Program-made: the position numbers and the translations under genes
In this document: positions 45,288 to 57,606 of the stretch, piece by piece
Layout of the letters: each line of letters starts with the position of its first letter
Position numbering within the stretch: position 1 is the stretch's first letter
Source: Castor canadensis
Taxonomy: Eukaryota; Chordata; Mammalia; Rodentia; Castoridae
Direction: 5' to 3'
Length of the DNA stretch: 64,000 nt
Assembly (NCBI RefSeq): GCF_047511655.1
Contig: NC_133389.1
Span: 156,007,973 to 156,071,972 of the forward strand
The notes under the pieces: model-generated
What the model was told of the DNA's origin: nothing
The model's input: only the letters and a program-made list of their open reading frames with translations
Database searches by the model: none

Positions 45288-46447
45288 CATTCTTACATTG
45301 ACTTGAAAATATACTTGTGATTCATTTGGTACTTCTTCTGTTGTTCCCCTGCTGTTTACTGAGTCACTCAAAAAAAAGTGACAAGACTTGTAGATCATTG
45401 AATATTTGCATGAATATTTTGCATACTTGCAACCACCCAATAGGCTCCAAGGCCACCAGACCTTGGGGAGGTTTCCTGCATGCTTTCTTTTTTCTTTGGA
45501 GTGAAATATATCCCTGCACTCCTTCCGACCTCTGCCTGGTGCAGAGATGGAAGAATTCTCAGAATGCACCAAAGTGTAAAACCTTCCAGGTTAAGAAGGC
45601 AGCAACCTGTTCTTAGGAGAACATTACTCCAGTGAGAGAAGGTGGGGATCTTACAGTTCTCTTTTGTTCTTCGTCAGTGTTCCGAGAGATGTAACCTCAT
45701 ACTGGAAGTGGACCTGGAACTTGGAGAGTAATGACTTTGCTTTGTTAGGAACCAAGTGAGCTGAGGGAAATGACTCATACTGGAAGAGATGGGGGCAATG
45801 ATAAGAGCCGAACTGGGCCAGTAGGCATCTCAGGAAACTCAGGGTAGCATCCCCACTTCAGTAGTATACAGACCTCACCTGCAACACTCTCCTATGCGTA
45901 GAGCATTACATTGACTTAATGTAACGTGCTGTTCTCCTTGCCCCAGGGTTGAGGTACATAATGATAGACTGTGAGGAGAATTTGCATGGTGGGCCAGTGC
46001 CAGGATCCAGATGATTGCAGGGGTCTCAGTGTCTCTGCAGGGACAAGGATGGCCCAAATGAAGGCCTAAATTAGAATAAAGGCAGGGTAAAAAGGTTGGC
46101 ATGAAGCATCCACTAAGGTAGTTCTGGATTTACAAGAAGATCTTTGTTTTAATTTTCTGGGAATCAGAGGTGTTTGATTTAAGATGAATATCTAGAAAAT
46201 GCCAATTTATAGAAATACAGGCTCACAGTTATTAAAAGTAGTTCATGTAGTGCTTTTGAAAGAAGAAAACAGCCACTGATGTAGTCAGTTAGGTTAAATA
46301 AAGAACTCGACTTTCATGCTGATTGCTACGGTTAATTCATTCTTCATTCAGTCAACGAACGTTATTGAGCATATAGTTTATGTTGCTGACCAACACGGGG
46401 AATTCAGAGCTGTGTGAAAGAGTTTTTCCTCTCCAAGAAGCCATGCA
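45288..46447. other. Intron 3 sequence; faint L2 at about 46338-46425
   Basis: TTCATTCAGTCAACGAACGT and TTATTGAGCATATAG suggest an L2 end. Otherwise unrecognised. Confidence 0.35.
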
Positions 46448-46927
46448 TGTTAGTCAACTTCTTGTCACTGTGACAAAATACCTGGGATAAACAATTTAAG
46501 GGAGGAAAGATTTGTTCTGGCTCACAGTTTCAGAGGTTTCAGTCTGGTTGGCTTGCTCCATTGCTTTTAGGCCTCTGACAAGGTTGAGACATCATGGCAG
46601 AAGGGCATGGCAGATGAAAGCCTTCCCAGGAAGGAGGTGGGAGAGAGGCGGGGAGAAAGAGGGAGGGACAGAAAGGAGAAAGAGTAAGGGAGCTGGGGAA
46701 GGGGAGGAGGGAGAGTGTTCTGAGACAAGATAGAGCCTTCAGAGGTATGCTCCCAGTGACTTTAGGCCCCACCTCCTAACGGCCCATTCAGTATGAACTC
46801 ATCCATGGATTAATCCGTTGTCAGTGCTGCCATGATCCAGTCATCTCTCAATAGCTCCACTAGCTGGGGACCAAACCCCTAACATGTGAGCCTTTTTGGG
46901 GGGCACTTTATATTCCAGCCATGGTAG
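46448..46927 (-). mobile_element. LTR-like element of family A, antisense
   Basis: Read on the + strand: TGTTAGTCAACTTCTTGTCA, CAAAATACCTGGGATAAACA, GGCTCACAGTTTCAGAGG, CCCCACCTCCTAACGGCCCA and ATTCCAGCCATGGTA, the reverse of the family at 20702 and 56082. Contains a purine-rich stretch (46625-46712). Confidence 0.75.
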
Positions 46928-47184
46928 AGAAATGGATTAAGATGGGTACAAATAACATTAAAAGATAACGAATGTGACTTGTGAGACCTGGGGTTGCTGG
47001 TCAGCCTGCGGTCTGGGCTTTAGTCTGAAGAATTTAGAATAACTAATGTGTATAATCTCCATTTAGGATTCTGTGTCTTTCAGTGCTGCTATTTGTTACA
47101 TGCTTTCTTTCCTACGTTTAAGAGGTCTCCTGCAGGAAGCATTTCTACTACAATAATAGTGCTGGTTATGGGCCCCTTGCCCAT

Positions 47185-47320
47185 ATTCTCTTGTTAAACT
47201 CCTTTAGTAATCTATGAGGGAGGTGAGTTTATCCCCATTTTACTGCTCAGCAGACTGAGGCCTGGTAGACTCAGTCTCGTGCTGGGATTCCAGCCTGTGC
47301 TCACTGCCTGCACTGGGCTG
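47185..47320 (+). mobile_element. MIR element, sense
   Basis: TAGTAATCTATGAGGGAGGT, TATCCCCATTTTACTGCTCA, GACTGAGGCCTGGTAGACTC and GGGATTCCAGCCTGTGCTC match a MIR core well. Confidence 0.8.
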
Positions 47321-47505
47321 TTGTGGTCATAGCATTGGATGTCAATTTACTAGTGAACGGGGCGTGGTTCTCATGATGGCACGTCTGTTCATGGTAAGTG
47401 AGAAAAAAAAAATGGAACAATTTTGGTCAACTTTTAACAATATAAATAAAATGCATAAGGCCTCAGTAGTATTTAAAATAACTCTGTGTTTTGAGTAGGA
47501 CCATC

Positions 47506-47890
47506 TGTTACGGGCAGAACTGGTCTCTTCTCCAAATTAACATGTTGTAGTTTTAATTAAACTTCAGCACTACATAACGTAACTATGTTGGGGATAAAAA
47601 GAGGTAATTAAGTTAAAGTTGAAGTCTTTAGAACAGGCTAAAATTCAACATGAGTAGTGTCCTCATAAGAAGAGAAAATTTAAACACAGTTATGCATGTG
47701 TGCGGAGGACAGACCACACGATGACACAGTGAGAAGATGCTACCTGGAGGTTGATAAGAGGACCTCAGAATGGAAGCAGCTCTGCTAACACCTTGATCTT
47801 AGACTTCTGAAACTGTGAGGAAATACATTTTTGTTGTTTAAGGCTCTAGTTCCTGGTACTTTGTTATGGCATCTTCAGCAAACAAACACA
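47506..47890 (+). mobile_element. MaLR-like solo LTR, sense
   Basis: Starts TGTTACGGGCAGAACTGG, with AGAGGTAATTAAGTTAAAGT, GTCCTCATAAGAAGAG, AACACCTTGATCTTAGACTT and ACTTTGTTATGGCATCTTC. Flanks CCATC / GCATC may be the 5-bp duplication with one change. Confidence 0.75.
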
Positions 47891-48612
47891 GCATCCTGAT
47901 CCATTGCAGTGAGATAGTTAGCATTAAGTGTTGCTTGTTAGTGAGCTGATCCTCCTACTGTAATTTCCAAGTCTTTTATGAGGGATTGTGGTCTCTTTGC
48001 ATTTACTCTAGGAAGGTTGGAACTGTTTTGGTAGTTTTGAGAAAAGTTTCTGTGATAATAAGGAATCTTAAGAGACAGAGCTTCTCAAAGTCACTGGAAT
48101 TACTGACTGCCCCTGTGCTGCGTGCAATAGGATGTCAGTGAACACTGAATGTTCATGGGTAAGCTTTCCACTGCTGGTAGGAGTGAGTTGCAGTGGGATT
48201 TTTATCTCCTACAGGCATCCTTTCCTGTCTAGTTCTGAACATTCTGATTCTAGAAACCTAGGTAGCTCTTATTTTTGACATGTTTTCCCTAATCAGGCAA
48301 GCACTTATCAAATCTCCCCTTGGGCATTTCTTGCTGAAGAGTTAAATACATGTTGGATACTTTGGATATTACCATAATCATTTACTTTTGATGACTTATT
48401 GTTGTGTTGGTAGATCAGATTCAGATAGTTTTGAAAAAAGTTAAAGTAAATATGGCCTAAATTTTAATAGGTTCTAGTTCTATTTTCTTAAGATATATAT
48501 CTCACCTACTTTCAAAAACAGTTTCAGAACAGCTTTCACAATTAAAGATAATAATAACAGGAACATAAAAAAGCAAAAATAAAGCTACAACAAAGCCATG
48601 ATATATATATAT
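47891..48612. other. Intron 3 spacer, nothing recognised
   Basis: Ends in a short (TA)n at 48601-48614. Confidence 0.35.
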
Positions 48613-48697
48613 ATTTTTTTATTGTTGCTGTGGACTGAACTCAGGACATGCACATGTAAGGCAAGTGTTCTACCACAAGGCTATGTCCCCCAGCCTA
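48613..48697 (-). mobile_element. ID-like SINE, antisense
   Basis: T-run, then GTGGACTGAACTCAGGACAT, GCAAGTGTTCTACCACAAGG and CTATGTCCCCCAGCC. Confidence 0.85.
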
Positions 48698-49072
48698 TAT
48701 ATTGATAGCATAACTTGGGTGGTGAAGGGCACTGGATGTTTGCCTTCTACCTATAGTGAGAGGCTTTCTCACTCCCAACTCTTCTTGTCTATTGACAATA
48801 ACTATTATGGGTGAGTGGGATGCAGGGGGATAGACATCAGGCTGGAGAAATTGGGGAGGGGAGTGCAATAGGAACTGGAATGAGATTTTCTAGGTTTCTG
48901 GATATGAGAAGACCGTGATGGTTCAGAAAGAGTGGTGACAGCCTTTAGTACCAAGGAAAAAAAAATATGGCTGCTAAGAATTTCTAGCAGAATCAAAAGA
49001 ATCTAATTGTCAGTGGAGTCATAGTTCACTGTTTGTCTAATACAGGATATAAAAGACATATTTAGTGAATTG
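48698..49072. other. Intron 3 spacer, nothing recognised
   Basis: No nameable repeat. Confidence 0.35.
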
Positions 49073-49085
49073 AGACTATTTCTTG

Positions 49086-49189
49086 TTCCTTTTCCTTTTT
49101 TTTTTTTTTTTTGGTGGCACTGGGGTTTGAACTCAAGTCCTCATGCTTGCTATGCAGATGCTCTACCACTTGAACCACTCAGCCAGCCA
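49086..49189 (-). mobile_element. ID-like SINE, antisense, with perfect target-site duplication
   Basis: T-run, GGTGGCACTGGGGTTTGAAC, GCTCTACCACTTGAACCACT and CAGCCAGCCA. AGACTATTTCTTG occurs exactly at 49073-49085 and 49190-49202. Confidence 0.95.
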
Positions 49190-49202
49190 AGACTATTTCT
49201 TG

Positions 49203-50211
49203 ACTGATGGATAAAGGAAGACCCTGTGTAGGTATCCACCCTAAAGCAACATGTGGACAAATAAAACCCAAACTTGATTAATTTTTCAGAACATTTCTTG
49301 GTCTTTTGAAGACAAAGTAATGTATAAAAATTCTAGCAGAATTTAATCATGAGAAAAAATGCAAAGCATAGAGGATTAGATGTGACTAGGCATTTGAGAT
49401 GAGTTAATTATGGTAGTTACTGAATTAGATCTTTTCTGACAAATGAGAATGTCAGTATCTTAGGTTGTATAATTATCTGATAAAAGAAGTTTATCTGTTT
49501 GGCTATATAAATGTTTTCCTGCAAAGGAGGAATTTATCCCTTTGACCCTGATACACAGTAGGACATTCAATAGCAAAATGCCTAATGTGTATCACCATGG
49601 TTTTGCAAATGACCAGACATAATACTTTAATGGACTTCTCATACTGACCCTCTGTCTCAGTCAAGTGCATGAAGTTATTTCTAACCTCAGTGAAGTAATC
49701 AATAGATATCCATTGATGGAAACCTTTTATGAACCATTCTAAGTACTTTTATTTCACAAATGTTTACTGAGTCCCTGGTAAATGCCAGGTACTGTCAAAA
49801 TCATCAGAGTCCTTGCCTCGTGAAGCTTACATAACAACAAGGAGAAAGATAAATCCACAGGCATTTTGTGAAAGTCTGAGAAGTATTATGGTGGGGAAAA
49901 TACAGGATGCTGTTACTCCACATAGGAGGGGCCACCTAACTTGGACTAGCGGTGGGAATGGGAATTGGGAGCTAAGTGTTTACTGAACTAAATGTTCAAC
50001 TCAGCTTGTTTTGTTTAAAGAGTTTTCTAGACAAATGTTTGAAGTGGAAGAGAAGGTAGAGACCTGAGGTAAGCAGGAGACCTGGAGTATGGAGTGAGAG
50101 AAAATGGAGGCTCACAGAGATGAACAAAACCACCAGCCTCATAAGTGACAGAGCTGAGGTCAGAACCCAGAACTGCCCATTGTCAAAGCTTTTGAGAGGT
50201 GAAATGTTACC
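49203..50211. other. Intron 3 sequence with L2 (about 49745-49870) and MIR (about 50100-50190) remnants
   Basis: CAAATGTTTACTGAGTCCCT and AAATGCCAGGTACTGTC recall L2; CATAAGTGACAGAGCTGAGG and TCAGAACCCAGAACTGCCC recall MIR. Confidence 0.55.
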
Positions 50212-50585
50212 TTAGTCCAAACTTGTGCCGCTATAGCAAAATACCACATACTGTAACTTAACAACAATAGAAGTTTACTTTTCATAGTTCTGGAGGTGGG
50301 GAAGTCCCAAATCAAGATGCCATCAGATTTGATGTGTGGTAAGTGATGTTTGCTTCAGGATAGCGCCTTGTTCTTCACCCTCATACAGTAGAAGAGCAAA
50401 ATGTGTTCTCATGTGGAGGGAAGAAGTGGGAAGTTCATGCAGCTCTCTGAAGCCTCTTTTGTAAGGCCATTAATGTCATTCAAGCCTAGTCACTGCCAAA
50501 AGCTCCCCTTCTTAATACTATCGTCTTGGGGTCTAAGTTCCAAATATGTTTTGGAAGGACACATATATTCAAAACACGGCAGATA
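50212..50585 (-). mobile_element. MaLR-like LTR, antisense
   Basis: GTGCCGCTATAGCAAAATAC, CATAGTTCTGGAGGTGGGGA, GTCCCAAATCAAGATGCCAT and GGAAGGACACATATATTCAA follow a reversed MaLR-type LTR. Confidence 0.7.
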
Positions 50586-51361
50586 TGTTTAAGTGATAGA
50601 GAAATCTTACTAAAGATGTGTTTGAAAAGCTCTACGAAGGTGAACTTTAGAGAAAATAAGTTTGTCTTTTCCATATTGCTTTATTTTTACCACTTCTATT
50701 CCCTGCACAAATGTAGCCCCAAACAATAATTTATTAAGTCTTCTTGATTCTGCATAGGTTTACATAAAGTGAGGGTTTGACATCAGATGAAATAGCTCAA
50801 GATTCTCAGTGGTCTTCAGTTGCCAATAATTGTGTTATTTCTAGCACCATTTCTTTTCATGATTCACAGACTTGAATCATCATGGACAGTCATTTCCCCT
50901 ACTCTTTTAAAATTAATTGTAAATTAGAAGCCCCAATATTAGAATTCTAACTGTGGTTTAATTGATTTGTTTATAAAAATGTACTCTTTAAAATGTCAGT
51001 TCTCATTCATCTTTCATGATGGTATTTCTGTGCTTCAGTAGTCAGATTGTGTTTTAAAACAAAACAACCTACATAGGTTTAAAAAAAAAACCACTTCTGC
51101 AAAATGTTTCAAATTCTTTAAGTTAAAAGAATTAAAATACATCTATCTTATTTTTATAGGAATGTTTTTCAAATAAGAGGCTGAAAATGTTGAACACATT
51201 ATGCATTGCACATTTCATTGCTTCCTTCTTTATTTTTCACCTAAGCGACTTTATACACGCAGTAAATCAGACAGTACTGTGTGACTGGAGGGATTTCACA
51301 GCATCAGGACAGGCGATATCTTGTCTACATCCCTAGAATTTCTTTGAAAAAAACTCCCTGC
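50586..51361. other. Intron 3 spacer, nothing recognised
   Basis: AT-rich, no nameable element. Confidence 0.35.
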
Positions 51362-51690
51362 TTTTTGAGGTATAATTGATGAAATTGTACATATTTAAGG
51401 TGTACATTGTGATTCACTCTTTGTTTTTTTTAGAGCTCAGGCTGGCCTGGAACTTGTGACCCTCCTGCCTCGGCCTTCTGAGTGTGGGGATTCCAGGCGT
51501 GTATCACCATGCTGGCTTCAGTGTGATGTTTTGGTACATGTGTACACTGGGAAGTAATCAACACACTCATGCTTCTCTTCACAAACTTCAAGTACACAAT
51601 ACACTATTATTAATGTTGTACATTAGATTCCCAGAAATTACTCTTTTGACCAACCAAAGATTTCTTCAGATTTATTAACATTGAGGCTCC
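51362..51690 (-). mobile_element. Old L1 3' UTR, antisense, split by a B1 SINE
   Basis: TTTTTGAGGTATAATTGATG, TTTAAGGTGTACATTGTGAT, and after the SINE GTGTGATGTTTTGGTACATG, TACACAATACACTATTATTA and TGTACATTAGATTCCCAGAA are the reverse of an L1M 3' end. Confidence 0.82.
51421..51518 (-). mobile_element. B1-like SINE, antisense, nested in L1
   Basis: T-run, CAGGCTGGCCTGGAACTTGT, CTCGGCCTTCTGAGTG and TTCCAGGCGTGTATCACCAT. Confidence 0.88.
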
Positions 51691-52323
51691 TGCTTATTGT
51701 TGTTAGTATTTATCACGCTGACCTGGCACTTGACCCTAAGAAGATGCTTTACTTTTTAAAACTATTTGGAAAATGGCAAAGGGCTTCTCTATGTGACTGC
51801 TAGCATTTGCCTACCCACCCTGCCTTCCTCCTGCTTCCTACACTGTGCTAGGTTATGAGATAACAAGAATATGATGTGGTTCTTTTAGGGAGCCAACTAT
51901 TTAGGGTGCGATCAAGGAAAAGTACTCAGAGGAGGGGATGGTTGAACTGAGGTTTTAGGCTGAGTAATTCAAGATGACTAAGTAGTTCAGTACTTTTGGA
52001 TACAATAAAAAGGACAATAACTTTTTGAGCACTCATTAATTTTCACAGATGAGTCAGTGTCTGATATTCAGTGTTTACTAGATATATGCAAATGATGGAC
52101 TGTTGATGCTGTCTTCTGCATCCTTTTCTCACTAAAAAGCAGAAGTTTTATAAGCTCTACTGATATTTTAGCTGTGAGTTTAGAAATGCATATGTGCCCT
52201 TTTTCCTTGGGAAATCTAGTTAACTGTGTTCCTATGAAGTCATTGATGTTCTCATTTATGAAGTTGCTAAACTGATGATGAAAAGAACTTTAATTAGAAT
52301 GTACCTCAGCAAACAATAGTGTG

Positions 52324-52326
<3 letters not shown>
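51691..52326. other. Intron 3 spacer, nothing recognised
   Basis: No nameable repeat. Confidence 0.35.

Positions 52327-52360
<34 letters not shown>
52327..52360. repeat. (AC)17 microsatellite
   Basis: Seventeen uninterrupted AC units; likely length-polymorphic. Confidence 0.97.
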
Positions 52361-52365
<5 letters not shown>

Positions 52366-53973
52366 TTTGTTTCTTATTTCCAAGAATAACTTGTAACATT
52401 TTAGGAGCTTTTCATTTTGTCATGAAAACATTGGGGTTAAACTCTTAAAGGCCATGCAGGCCACCTCCCCAGGTATTTCTTCAGTCCCTTCTTCTTCCCA
52501 CTAGATATCTGTGGATGTATTCTAGAACACCTTCACGCCTGACATAGCTGGTTCTTAAACTAGGCTACCTGCTGGCAAGTCCTTTTTCTGCTGTCTTTCT
52601 GTAATTTTTTTTGTCTCTTGTTCACAGTTTTTGTACTTAAAAGCCACTCATTCATGGACGCTGAATATTAGTCTACTTCAGCTACTTATCAGTACCTTTC
52701 AGAAATTGGTTCCTGAGATTACTATTGTCCCCAGGAAAATAGCTAAAATTTTGTTCATATATGTTCACCTAGAATACAAAATAAGAATGTGGGTAATTTT
52801 TCAAGAAGAAAAGATTGGAAAGTTATAAAAAAATTTTTCTAATACATGAAAATACTACATTTGAAACAGGTAAGAAGCTATTTATAGATTCTCCCTGTCG
52901 TGTTCAGTACTATTATTGCTCAGCAGGAGATTTTTATAATCTAAAAAAGGGTATTTTGAAGTCCTTAAGAACTTTCTGCAAGGTGAAAGCCATTTCAAGT
53001 TAAATTCTTCCAGATTTTGGCTGTCTTAATGTTTTACAGATGAACTGGACTTAGTGTAGTCCATTAGAAGACAGTTAATAATAAAGTACTATTGTAGATA
53101 CAAGAGCTAATATTTTAAATGTAATATAAATAAAGTCATATTGAAATATGTTAGCACTCTGCTTAGCATTGAAACACAGCAACTTAAATATGTGTTTAGT
53201 ATCTTCTTTAGACAAAATACTAACTAGCTATTGCAAAAACCAAACTTGATGGTAAAAATTAATCTGTACCTGATCTAATTGTATTGGGAAGAATTATATT
53301 GAAATTGCACTAGCTTCTTTGCCTTAGTTTGGGAAGTGATGGTGCTGCATAGAAAAATGGCACAGAAACTATCAGTGTGCAATATCATACTTTTGTATTT
53401 GTTATTTATTATGTATCCTATCAACATATCTACCAACAACTATGATTGGAAACTCCCCTTTTTTTGTACATACGCAGCAGGCATCTGTGTGTAAGGGCAT
53501 GCTGCTTAAAGTGGCTATTTGACCATTGTCTTTATTTGAAGCAAGCCATCACTTGATAATTTTATGTAACACATTTCATAAGTAATTGCAGTTATTTTCT
53601 CTCTGTATTTAGGAATTTAAAATACTTTTCTTCTTTTTTGTTTATAATCATAACATGCTGTTTATTAAATCTTTAAAATATAATACACATATTGTTGGTA
53701 AAAATCACTATTTTTCTGTTGATTTTGAACAACAACAGAATTCTAGAACTCATAAGTAGCATGATTTGGTATAAACTTCAGAGGTTCAGAGGGTTTCATT
53801 ATCATCTTTCTCATCCACGGTATACAATATCATTAATCTGGGCAAAGCCTTAAATTTTAAAATGTTTTCTTTTGTGTCTGTCTCTAGTCCCCTTCTTATT
53901 TTTCCTGCCTACACCCTAAAAAGGCAATATCCTAATGCATTTTGTGTGATCTTTATTTGTAAGTGCTCTTACT
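52361..53973. other. Intron 3 spacer, nothing recognised
   Basis: About 1.6 kb of AT-rich sequence without a nameable repeat or exon. Confidence 0.4.
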
Positions 53974-54018
53974 ATAAATATATACATATATACATATATA
54001 TGTATATATATATATATA
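53974..54018. repeat. TA-rich simple repeat
   Basis: Alternating TA with ACATATATAC interruptions. Confidence 0.88.
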
Positions 54019-55302
54019 GTGGATGGATTTTATTTTATGTAAATGCTGTTAGCACATTAAAGTTCTGTGTTTATAACTGTGTATTTCTTTTCTACTATAT
54101 CTAGCTGTGGCAGAGGCATTCAATACCCATTCATTCCCCTAGGGAGAGAAACCTAGATTCCCTTTGGTTCTCTGCAACTGTAGCCATATTTTAATATGTA
54201 TGCATAATTCAATATAAATATAGCCCATGTGCCTGTGTGAGAATTTCTCTGGTGCCACATACTCAGAGCAGGATTACTGGTGTATACTCAGTTTGATGAA
54301 TGCATGCAGGATTCTCCTACAGAAAGGCTGCACTGGTCTTTTCTTAAGCAAAGCATTATGCTCAGTAGAGTGTTTAAATCCCATATTCATTTGTGGAGTG
54401 GACCAAGTAATTTTTTTCCTACAGTTGGTTACTGAGTCTTGTTGAGAAGCTAATTGTTTATTTTGATTAGTTGATAATTTTAGAAATATAAGATTAAGCC
54501 TTGTGAGGTGAAGCAGCATCTCCTTCACTATAAGTTACTCCCCCTAGGATTACATTAGTTTGATCAAGCTATTGCGATTCTTAGGGGAATGAAGTTTTAC
54601 TCTTTAGCACACTGTGTTGTCCGATGTTGTCATGGTGTTAATTTGAAAGTTAGCATAATAAAAAAGAAGTATATTAATGTTACAGGATTGAATTCCTATT
54701 TATTTAAAGCTTTCATGTGCCAAGAGAGCCTCTGGCTACATGTGGAACAAAGAATAGAAATTTGCCTGGCTGATTTCTTACAGTAGACAAGTTGAGAAGG
54801 TGCCTGTCTGAAAGTTAGATGAGCAGAGGTACAAGGTGAGAAAAGGAAGAGGGAAGGAGGAACACATCACCCATTAGTACCTAAGAATGTCTCTAGCACA
54901 AGGTAGAGCCTCCATCCAATATATGTGCAATGTGTGACTTGATAGTGTGCTGTGGTGGAAAGTATGTTTTAGATTTGCAGCAAAACGTTTTGCTTTACAT
55001 TCTGATTCTGTCCTTGGGGGAAACCATGGGGCCACTCTGCGCCTCAGTTTATTAACTGTAAGCCGAGATTGAGGGGAGGGCTCATTGAGGAACAGTATGT
55101 GAAAGGGACCTCCATGTACAATAGCCACTTCCCAGGTGTTTGGTTTCTTTGGTAAAGTTCACTTGCCGTGCCCTGACTAGGAATCAGTGTCTTTTGCAAA
55201 TATTCTGTTATAAGTTGATTCTGGTCTTGGCCTTTGGTATAAGGATTTTTTTGTTTTGCTATTCATGGGAGAACTTGATTGAAAATATTGTAACATTTAT
55301 TT
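54019..55302. other. Intron 3 spacer, nothing recognised
   Basis: No nameable repeat or exon. Confidence 0.4.
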
Positions 55303-55317
55303 AAAATCTTTTCAAAA

Positions 55318-55678
55318 CTAAAGCAGATACCTTAAAAGCAACTGAGGCCAATAGGGAAAGGGGACCAGGAACTAGAGAAAAGGTGAGATCAAAAAGAATT
55401 AACCTAGAAGGTAACACCCACGCACAGGAAATTAATGTGAGTCAACTCCCTGTATAGCTATCCTTATCTCAACCAGCAAAAGCCCTTGTTCCTTCCTATT
55501 ATTGCTTATACTCTCTCTTCAACAAAATTAGAGATAAGGGCAAAATAGTTTCTGCCGGGAATCAAGGAGGTAGGGGGGAGAGGGAGGGGGCAGAGTGGGT
55601 GGTACGGGAGGGGGTGGGGGCAGGGGGTAGAAATGACCCAAGCCTTGTATGCACATATGAATAAAAAAACAATAAAAA
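55318..55678 (+). mobile_element. Young L1 3'-UTR tail, sense, with target-site duplication
   Basis: Starts CTAAAGCAGATACCTTAAAA, carries the G-rich tract (55573-55627) and ends GCACATATGAATAAAAAAAC plus A-run. AAAATCTTTTCAAAA (55303-55317) and AAAATCTTCTCAAAA (55679-55693) flank it, one difference in 15. Severely 5'-truncated: 3' UTR only. Confidence 0.95.
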
Positions 55679-55693
55679 AAAATCTTCTCAAAA

Positions 55694-56081
55694 TCTTCAT
55701 GGTTTCACTTACACAATTGTATATGCTATGACTATGTAAATTTTGACCTATTTTTCTTCCTGTCACCTAAAACATATTAAGGACTATTTTTAAAGACACA
55801 TTATAAAGCCTCACTTGTACAGAGTTGCTGGGAATGTGGTGTTCTACGTTAAGTGAGTTTTCCAGCCTTTAAAACAGTGATTTTGAAGGCTCGATAAACC
55901 TTTTTGCTCTGTGTCCTGGATGCTGGCCACATTCCAGTTGCTTAAGAGTTTAAAGACTCAGAGGTCTGATAAACAAAGGGTTTTATTTTTCTTGATAGCT
56001 AAAAAGGTAGCTATTGGTTTGTTCTGTACTTTGTAATTTGTAGAGTCACAGAGTTTGCACCAAATCTGATTATTTACACAT
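55694..56081. other. Intron 3 spacer, nothing recognised
   Basis: No nameable repeat. Confidence 0.35.
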
Positions 56082-56478
56082 TGTTATGGCTTGAATATGA
56101 AGTGTCTCCCCCAAAGGCCCATGTGTTGAAGACTTGGTCCCCATGAGGGACACTGACTTCATCAATGAATTAATCCATAGATGAGTTCATATTGAATGGG
56201 CTATTAGAAGGTGGGGCCTGGTTGGAGGAAGTAGATCACTGGGGTATGTGCTATTGGAGGGTATATCTTATCCCAGGCCTCTCCTCTTCTCTTTTCTCCT
56301 CTCCTCTTTTTTTCTCTCTTCCCTTCCTGGCTGCTATGATGTTTTGTTTCCTTACAGGCCCAAAGTAATGGAGCCAGCCAACCATGGACTGAAATCTCTG
56401 TAACCATGAGCCAGAATCTATCTTTTTTCCTTTAACTTGTTTTTTCTCACAAGTGTCACAGTGATGGAAAAGCTGACA
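56082..56478 (+). mobile_element. LTR-like element of family A, sense
   Basis: Starts TGTTATGGCTTGAATATGAA and ends GGAAAAGCTGACA, with AGAAGGTGGGGCCTGG and GCCCAAAGTAATGGAGCCAG inside. CACAT before and CACAG after could be the 5-bp duplication. An internal C/T tract lies at about 56278-56325. Confidence 0.78.
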
Positions 56479-56914
56479 CACAGATAACATTTATTATTAC
56501 TTATTACTAAATCAACTTATTTATTACTAAATAAATTTAGTAATAGACCCTCTCTTGCTCAAGGTTACCACCCTGAGATGTGCTGAGCCCTGGAACCCAG
56601 GACTCTGGACGTCCAGCCCATTTTGTTTGTCATTCTCTTTTTCCTAATATGGAGAATATTGCCTGTAGAGCTCTTGGGTGTATGAGCTACATAGAATTAT
56701 TAAACTATATACTGTGTATCTAAATATTTCATAATATTTAAATAGTAAAAATTAAATGGAAAGAGGATGAATATATCATAAGTTTGACGAGGTTTCTGAG
56801 ACTGAGAATGTAGGCTTGGAGGTTAAATGTCAGACTTAATTCCTATCGGATTTCCTTTCAAGATTTTGATAGAGCCAGAAGTCTGACTTTGGTAGAATCA
56901 GACCTACCAGTTAT
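56479..56914. other. Intron 3 sequence with a MIR scrap at about 56545-56625
   Basis: CTTGCTCAAGGTTACCACCC and GGAACCCAGGACTCTGGACG recall the MIR core. Confidence 0.5.
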
Positions 56915-57003
56915 CGCTGGCAGAGTGGCTCAAGTCATAAAATGACTGCCTAACAAGTGTGAGGCCCTGAGTTTAAACCCTAGTCCTGCCACCTGCCCCC
57001 AAC
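56915..57003 (+). mobile_element. ID-like SINE, sense, with perfect target-site duplication
   Basis: CGCTGGCAGAGTGGCTCAAG, GACTGCCTAACAAGTGTGAG and CTGAGTTTAAACCC. CCTACCAGTTAT occurs exactly at 56903-56914 and 57004-57015. Confidence 0.95.
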
Positions 57004-57314
57004 CCTACCAGTTATTGAATTTGTGTGAATATATTTGCAAACTAAAGTTTCTAACAATGAAAGTTTAGGTCTGGTTTTCACCTCCAGAATTGTCAGCAAA
57101 AGGATAAAAATTTTAACTTAGACTGAGGTGGCAGGACTTGAAATTCAGGCAAAAATAACAGTATGACAGACTTATTAAGAAGAAGTCAATTTGATCAAAG
57201 TACACTATATGCATATGCAGAAATATTACAATGAGACCTCTTTGTACAATCAGTGTATACTAATGAAAAAGAGAGAGAAATAGACTTCTAAGTATTTCTG
57301 ATGTCCACAGTGCT

Positions 57315-57485
57315 TTATGTGAACTAAAATTTAATGCTTAGAATAACCCAGGAGCTGCTTATCATTATTATCCCTGTTTACAATGATGAATCAAAGGCAT
57401 GGAGGAATTAGGTCTCTCATGTTGAGTTTACACATTTCGTAGCCCTAGGATTTGAGGCGCTTTCTGGCTCCAGAGAGCCCTTGGA
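57315..57485 (+). mobile_element. MIR element, sense
   Basis: TTATCATTATTATCCCTGTT, TACAATGATGAATCAAAGGC, TTCGTAGCCCTAGGATTTGA and TTTCTGGCTCCAGAGAGCCC follow MIR. Confidence 0.75.
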
Positions 57486-57536
57486 GGTAGCCGTATTTAG
57501 CTGTGAATGCAAAGGCAATCTGGATCTTTACCCAGC

Positions 57537-57606
57537 TTTTTTTTTTTTTTTTTTTCCTGAGAGAGATTGAGAGAGAAAGAGAGAGAAAGGGAGAGAGGGA
57601 GAGAGG
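57537..57606. repeat. T19 run followed by (GA)-rich tract
   Basis: Nineteen T then CCTGAGAGAGATTGAGAG and about 50 bp of G/A. May be the tail of an eroded element. Confidence 0.9.
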